Below are positions 21,313 to 25,236 of a stretch of DNA of 25,236 nucleotides, in pieces; position 1 is the first letter of the stretch, and every line of letters starts with the position of its first letter. Under the pieces are notes generated by a model that had not been told where the DNA came from, did no database searches, and worked only from the letters and a program-made list of their open reading frames with translations. This DNA is from Saccoglossus kowalevskii (taxonomy: Eukaryota; Hemichordata; Enteropneusta; Harrimaniidae), in contig NW_003157899.1 in assembly GCF_000003605.2 (NCBI RefSeq), positions 1 through 25,236 on the forward strand. Reading direction: 5' to 3'. Made by a program: the position numbers and the translations under genes.

Positions 21313-22104
21313 TATTCTTAGTATTCACAGTGTTCGGTGTACATGTACTGCTATTATATTCTCAGTATTCACAGTGTTCGGTGTACATGTACAACTATTA
21401 TAATCTCAGTATTCACAGTGTTCGGTGTACTTGTACTGCTATTATATTCTCAGTATTCACAGTGTTCGGTGTACATGTACAACTATTATATTCTCAGTAT
21501 TCACAGTGTTCGGTGTACTTGTACTGCTATTATATTCTCAGTATTCACAGTGTTCGGTGTACTTGTACAGCTATTATATTCGCAGTATTCACAGTGTTCG
21601 GTGTACATGTACAACTATTATATTCTCAGTATTCACATTGTTCGGTGTACTTGTACTGCTATTATATTCTCAGTATTAACAGTGTTCGGTGTCCATGTAC
21701 AACTATTATATTCTCAGTATTCACAGTGGTCGGTGTACATGTACAGCTATTATATTCTCAGTATTCACAGTGTTCGGTGTACATGTACACCTATTATATT
21801 CTCAGTATTCACAGTGTTCGGTGTACTTGTACAGCTATTATATCCTCAGTATTCACAGTGTTCGGTGTACATGTACAGCTATTATATTCTCAGTATTCAC
21901 AGTGTTCGGTGTACATGTACAGCTATTATATTCTCAGTATTCACAGTATTCGATGTACTTGTACAGCTATTATATTCTCAGTATTCACAGTGTTCGGTGT
22001 ACATGTACAGCTATTATATTCTCAGTATTCACAGTGTTCGGTATACTTGTACAGCTATTATATTCTCAGTATTGACAGTGTTCGATGTACTTGTACAGCT
22101 ATTA
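21313..22104. repeat. Higher-order block F, copy 3 (18 monomers)
   Basis: Its context (block A on the left, D tail on the right) and its end units match F copy 1. The two units at 21577-21664 carry the TTCGCAG start, TATTCTCAG start and CACATTG of copy 2. The copy is therefore mosaic relative to the other two. A private change is TATCCTCAG at 21841. Confidence 0.92.
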
Positions 22105-22324
22105 TATTGTTAGTATTCACTGTGTTGGGTGTACATGTACAGCTATTATATTCTCAGTATTCATTGTGTTCGGTGTACATGTACAGCTATTATATTCTAA
22201 GTATCTACAGTGTTCGATGTACTTGTACAGCTATTATATTCTCAGTATTTACTGTGTTCCGTGTACTTGTACAGCTATTGTATTCTTAGTATTCACTGTG
22301 TTCGGTGTACTTGTACAGCTATTA
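22105..22324. repeat. Block D tail after F copy 3
   Basis: Five units colinear with 17354-17573 at 4,751 bp. The GTTAG unit reads CACTG here instead of CAATG. The last unit is also the first unit of block G copy 2. Confidence 0.86.
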
Positions 22325-23160
22325 TATTCTCAGTATTCACAGTGTTCCGTGTACATGTACAGCTATTATATTCTAAGTATCTATAGTGTTCGATGTACTT
22401 GTACACCTATTATATTCTTAGTATTCACTGTGTTCCGTGTACTTGTACAGCTATTATATTCTTAGTATTCACTGTGTTCGGTGTACATGTACAACTATTA
22501 TATTCTTAGTATTCACTGTGTTCGGTGTACATGCACAACTATTATATCCTTTGTATTCACTGTGTTCGGTGTACTTGTACAGCTATTATAGTCTCAGTAT
22601 TCACTGTGTTCGGTGTATATGTACAGCTATTATATTCTTAGTATTCACTGTGTTCGGTGTACTTGTACAGCTATTATATTCTCAGTATTCACAGTGTTCC
22701 GTGTACTTGTACAGCTATTATATTCTTAGTATTCACTGTGTTCGGTGTACTTGTACAGCTATTATATTCTCAGTATTCACAGTGTTCCGTGTACAAGTAC
22801 AGCTATTATATTCTAAGTATCTACAGTGTTCGATGTACTTGTACAGCTATTATATTCTTAGTATTCACTGTGTTCCGTGTACTTGTACAGCTATTATATT
22901 CTTAGTATTCACTGTGTTCGGTGTACATGTACAACTATTATATTCTTAGTATTCACTGTGTTCGGTGTACATGCACAACTATTATATCCTTAGTATTCTC
23001 TGTGTTCGGTGTACTTGTACAGCTATTATAGTCTCAGTATTCACTGTGTTCGGTGTACATGTACAGCTATTATATTCTTAGTATTCACTGTGTTCGGTGT
23101 ACTTGTACAACTATTACATTCTCAGTATTCACAGTGTCCGGTGTACGTGTATAGCTATTA
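22281..23160. repeat. Block G, tandem pair of 10-monomer, 440-bp units
   Basis: 22281-22720 and 22721-23160 share the ten-unit order also found at 6617-7056. I count 12 differences in 440 bp between the two, five of them in the last monomer, where the first copy has TATTCTCAG with TTCCGTG and the second has CATTCTCAG with TCCGGTG, ACGTG and TATAGC. The last monomer of the second copy resembles the 6617 copy more in its start and ACGTG centre. Confidence 0.9.
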
Positions 23161-23468
23161 TATTCTCAGTATTCACAGTGTTCGGTGTACATGTACAGCT
23201 ATTATATTCTCAGTATTCACAGTGTTCGGTATACTTGTACAGCTATTATATTCTCAGTATTCGCTGTGTTCCTTGTACTTGTACAGCTATTATATTCTCA
23301 GTATTCACAGTGTTCGGTGTACTTGTACTGCTATTATATTCTCAGTATTCACAGTGTTGGGTGTACATGTACAGCTATTATATTCTTAGTATTCACAGTG
23401 TTCGGTGTACATGCACAGCTATTATATTCTTAGTATTCACAGTGTTCGGTGTACATGTACAGCTATTA
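23161..23468. repeat. Higher-order block A, copy 4 (last 7 monomers only)
   Basis: It is colinear with 16254-16561 at 6,907 bp: ACATG, GGTATAC, CGCTGTGTTCCTTG, TGTACTGC end, TTGGGTG, ACATGCACAGC, ACATG. It leads directly into F copy 4, keeping the A-to-F junction. Confidence 0.87.
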
Positions 23469-23820
23469 TATTCTTAGTATTCACAGTGTTCGGTGTACAT
23501 GTACTGCTATTATATTCTCAGTATTCACAGTGTTCGGTGTACATGTACAACTATTATAATCTCAGTATTCACAGTGTTCGGTGTACTTGTACTGCTATTA
23601 TATTCTCAGTATTCACAGTGTTCGGTGTACATGTACAACTATTATATTCTCAGTATTCACAGTGTTCGGTGTACTTGTACTGCTATTATATTCTCAGTAT
23701 TCACAGTGGTCGGTGTACATGTACAGCTTTTATATTCTCAGTATTCACAGTGTTCGGTGTACATGTACACCTATTATATTCTCAGTATTCACAGTGTTCG
23801 GTGTACTTGTACAGCTATTA
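23469..23820. repeat. Higher-order block F, copy 4 (8 monomers, internal deletion)
   Basis: It starts as F copy 3 does, then jumps from the equivalent of 21489 to the equivalent of 21709, so the offset falls from 2,156 to 1,980 bp: exactly four monomers (176 bp) are missing. CAGTGGTCGG follows directly. A CAGCTTTTA join near 23725 is private. The order is lost after 23820. Confidence 0.88.
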
Positions 23821-24262
23821 TATTCTCAGTATTCACTGTGTTCGGTGTAATTGTACTGCTATTATATTCTCAGTATTCACAGTGGTCGGTATATCTGTAC
23901 AGCTATTATATTTCTTAGTATTCACAGTATTCGGTGTACATGTACAGCTATTATATTCTCAGTATTCACAGTATTCGGTGTACCTGTACAGCTATTATGT
24001 TCTCAGTATTCGCAGTGTTCCTTGTACTTGTACAGCTATTATATTCTTAGTATTCACTGTGTTCGATGTACTTATACAGCTATTATATTCTCAGTATTCA
24101 CAGTGTTCCGGTGTACATGTACAGCTATTATATTCTCAGTATTCACAGTATTCGGTATACTTGTACAGCTATTATATTCTCAGTATTGACAGTGTTCGAT
24201 GTACTTGTACAGCTATTATATTGTTAGTATTCAATGTGTTGGGTGTACATGTACAGCTATTA
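23821..24262. repeat. Irregular monomers with two 45-bp units
   Basis: The units include GTAATTGTACTGC, CAGTGGTCGGTATATCTG, a 45-bp unit 23909-23953 (TATTTCTTAG), CAGTATTCGG with CCTGTACAG, CGCAGTGTTCCTTG, CTTATACAG, a 45-bp unit 24086-24130 (TTCCGGTG), and a GTTAG unit with CAATG and TTGGGTG. Several rare variants are shared with 5604-5780, so this is probably a further copy of that stretch. Confidence 0.8.
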
Positions 24263-24964
24263 TATTCTCAGTATTCACTGTGTTCGGTGCACTTGTGCAG
24301 CTATTATATTCTTAGTATTCACAGTGTTCGGTGTATTTGTACACTATTATTTTCTCAGTATTCACTTTGTTCGGTGTACATGTACAGCTATTATATTCTT
24401 AGTATTCACAGTGTTCGTTGTACTTGTACAGCTATTATATTCTCAGTATTCACAGTGTTCTATGTACTTGTACAGCTATTATATTCTCAGTATTCACAGT
24501 GTTCGATGTACTTGTACAGCTATTATATTCTTAGTATTCACAGTGTTCGGTGTACTTGTACATTATTATTTTCTCAGTATTTACTTTGTTCGGTGTACAT
24601 GTACAGCTATTATATTCTTAGTATTCACAGTGTTCGGTGTACTTGTACAGCTATTATATTCTTAGTATTCGCAGTGTTCGATTTACTTGTACAGCTATTA
24701 TATTCTCAGTATTCACAGTGTTCGGTGTACATGTACAGCTATTATATTCTCAGTATTCAAAGTGTTCGGTATACTTGTACAGCTATTATATTCTCAGTAT
24801 TGACAGTGTTCGATGTACTTGTACAGCTATTATATTCTTAGTATTCACTGTGTTGGGCGCACATGTACAGCTATTATATTCTCAGTATTGACAGTGTTCG
24901 ATGTACTTGTACCGCTATTATATTCTTAGTATTCACTGTGTTCGGTGTACTTGTACAGCTATTA
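24263..24964. repeat. Higher-order block C, fifth copy
   Basis: It has the same order as 340-733, beginning with the compensated palindrome TGCACTTGTGCA at 24288-24299. 43-bp monomers are at 24307-24349 and 24526-24568; the second reads ACATTATTA instead of ACACTATTA. The tail repeats the TTCGATTTAC, ACATG, GGTATAC, TTGACAG order. Private changes include GGGCGCACATG near 24856 and TACCGCTA near 24911. Confidence 0.89.
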
Positions 24965-25236
24965 TATTATCAGTATTCACTGTGTTCCGTGTACATGTAC
25001 AGCTATTATATTCTAAGTATCCACAGTGTTCGGTGTACTTGTACAGCTATTATATTCTTAGTATTCACTGTGTTCGGTGTACTTGTACAGCTATTATATT
25101 CTCAGTATTCACAGTGTTCCGTGTACTTGTACAGCTATTATATTCTTATTATTCACTGTGTTGGGTGAATATGTACAGTTATTATATTCTTAGTATTCAC
25201 TGTGTTCCGTGTACTTGTACAGCTATTATATTCTTA
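24965..25236. repeat. Block E tail, running off the window
   Basis: The units are TATTATCAG with TTCCGTG and ACATG; CTAAGTATCCACAG with TTCGGTG; plain; TTCCGTG; CTTATTATTC with TTGGGTGAATATG and an ACAGTTATTA end; TTCCGTG. This is the order of 11587-11850 at 13,378 bp. The last eight bases open another monomer. Confidence 0.84.

Larger units (their letters stand above)
1..25236. repeat. 44-bp satellite DNA array, 573 complete monomers, all head to tail
   Basis: Every base falls in a 44-bp tandem repeat read in one orientation. A typical unit is 208-251. Conserved landmarks by monomer position are CTNAG (5-9), CACAGTG or CACTGTG (14-20), a variable CpG triplet (23-25), TGTACNTGTACA (26-37) and AGCT (37-40). 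Common variant sites are 7 (C, T or A), 17 (A or T), 23-25 (CGG, CGA, CCG, GGG, AGG, CCT), 31 (T, A, G, rarely C) and 38 (G, A, T or C). I placed 573 full units from 33 to 25228, of which 550 are exactly 44 bp. No inverted unit, unique spacer or foreign insert was seen. The array continues beyond both window edges. Satellites of this kind usually sit in eukaryotic heterochromatin; species and chromosomal location cannot be told from this sequence. Confidence 0.98.

Noticed and set aside
1-25236. CRISPR array
   Set aside because: The period is regular, but there are no unique spacers; the whole 44-bp unit repeats.
1-25236. CENP-B box in the monomer
   Set aside because: TTCGG followed by TGTAC resembles only the left half of the box; the required right-hand CGGG is missing in every variant.
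1-25236. V(D)J recombination signal: CACAGTG equals the consensus heptamer and occurs in many monomers
   Set aside because: No nonamer resembling ACAAAAACC lies 12 or 23 bases away; a 7-mer match in a repeat is expected to recur by copying.
1-25236. Telomeric repeat or simple-sequence microsatellite
   Set aside because: No TTAGGG-like or other 1-10 bp period; the basic period is 44 bp.
1-25236. Prokaryotic surface-protein or phage repeat gene
   Set aside because: The unit length is not a multiple of 3, frequent stops occur in variant units, and 1-bp indels are not compensated; real repeat genes keep frame.
1-25236. TATA-like TATTATATT and AT-rich joins as promoters
   Set aside because: They occur in nearly every monomer by virtue of the repeat and are not linked to any gene.
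1-25236. Pumilio-type UGUANAUA site in TGTACATG
   Set aside because: The final base does not match, and no transcript is shown; too weak to call.

Overview
The whole 25,236-base window is one uninterrupted, head-to-tail array of a 44-bp satellite monomer. I see no gene, RNA gene, transposon or unique sequence in it. The window opens inside a monomer (32-base remainder at 1-32) and closes inside one (8 bases at 25229-25236), so the array runs past both edges. Phasing every monomer by eye gives 573 complete units between 33 and 25228: 550 of exactly 44 bp and 23 of other lengths (eleven 43-mers from one founder, one further 43-mer, two 42-mers, one 35-mer, seven 45-mers, one 46-mer). Their length changes sum to -16, and 573 x 44 - 16 equals the 25,196 bases observed, so no room is left for an unrecognised insert.

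A typical monomer is at 208-251. It is 36% GC and strongly T-rich on the given strand (18 T, 10 A, 8 C, 8 G). Its landmarks, by monomer position, are CTNAG at 5-9, CACAGTG or CACTGTG at 14-20, a variable CpG triplet (mostly CGG or CGA) at 23-25, the paired-GTAC element TGTACNTGTACA at 26-37, and AGCT at 37-40. An array of this size with recent local duplications is typical of eukaryotic heterochromatin (centromeric, pericentromeric or subtelomeric). I do not recognise the family and cannot name the organism.

On top of the 44-bp period lies a mosaic of higher-order blocks, each a fixed order of variant monomers. I name them A to H. C (with 43-bp monomers): 1-864, 3980-4418, 13084-13699, 18454-19111, 24263-24964. 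A: 865-1700, 15638-16517, 20433-21268, 23161-23468. D (10-11 monomers): 1956-2395, 2836-3143, 3672-3979, 6133-6616, 11940-12423, 13700-14095, 14096-14579, plus fragments. E: 4551-5603, 10489-11674, 19420-20300, and a tail at 24965-25236. F: 16562-17353, 17574-18365, 21313-22104, 23469-23820. G: 6617-7056, 22281-22720, 22721-23160, and a part at 2440-2703. H: 7981-8684, 9037-9740, 14976-15415. Stretches between blocks hold the same monomers in orders I could not assign.

Several duplications are nearly or fully identical: 220-bp units at 12485-12924 with no difference, 593 bp of E shared at a distance of 8,888 bp, and 737 bp of H with two differences. This indicates ongoing unequal exchange, conversion or amplification. 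The long plus-strand open frames (up to 509 codons) are by-products: the commonest monomer has no stop in any forward frame, and since 44 is not a multiple of 3 all three frames are read in rotation. I found no evidence of a coding or defence system.
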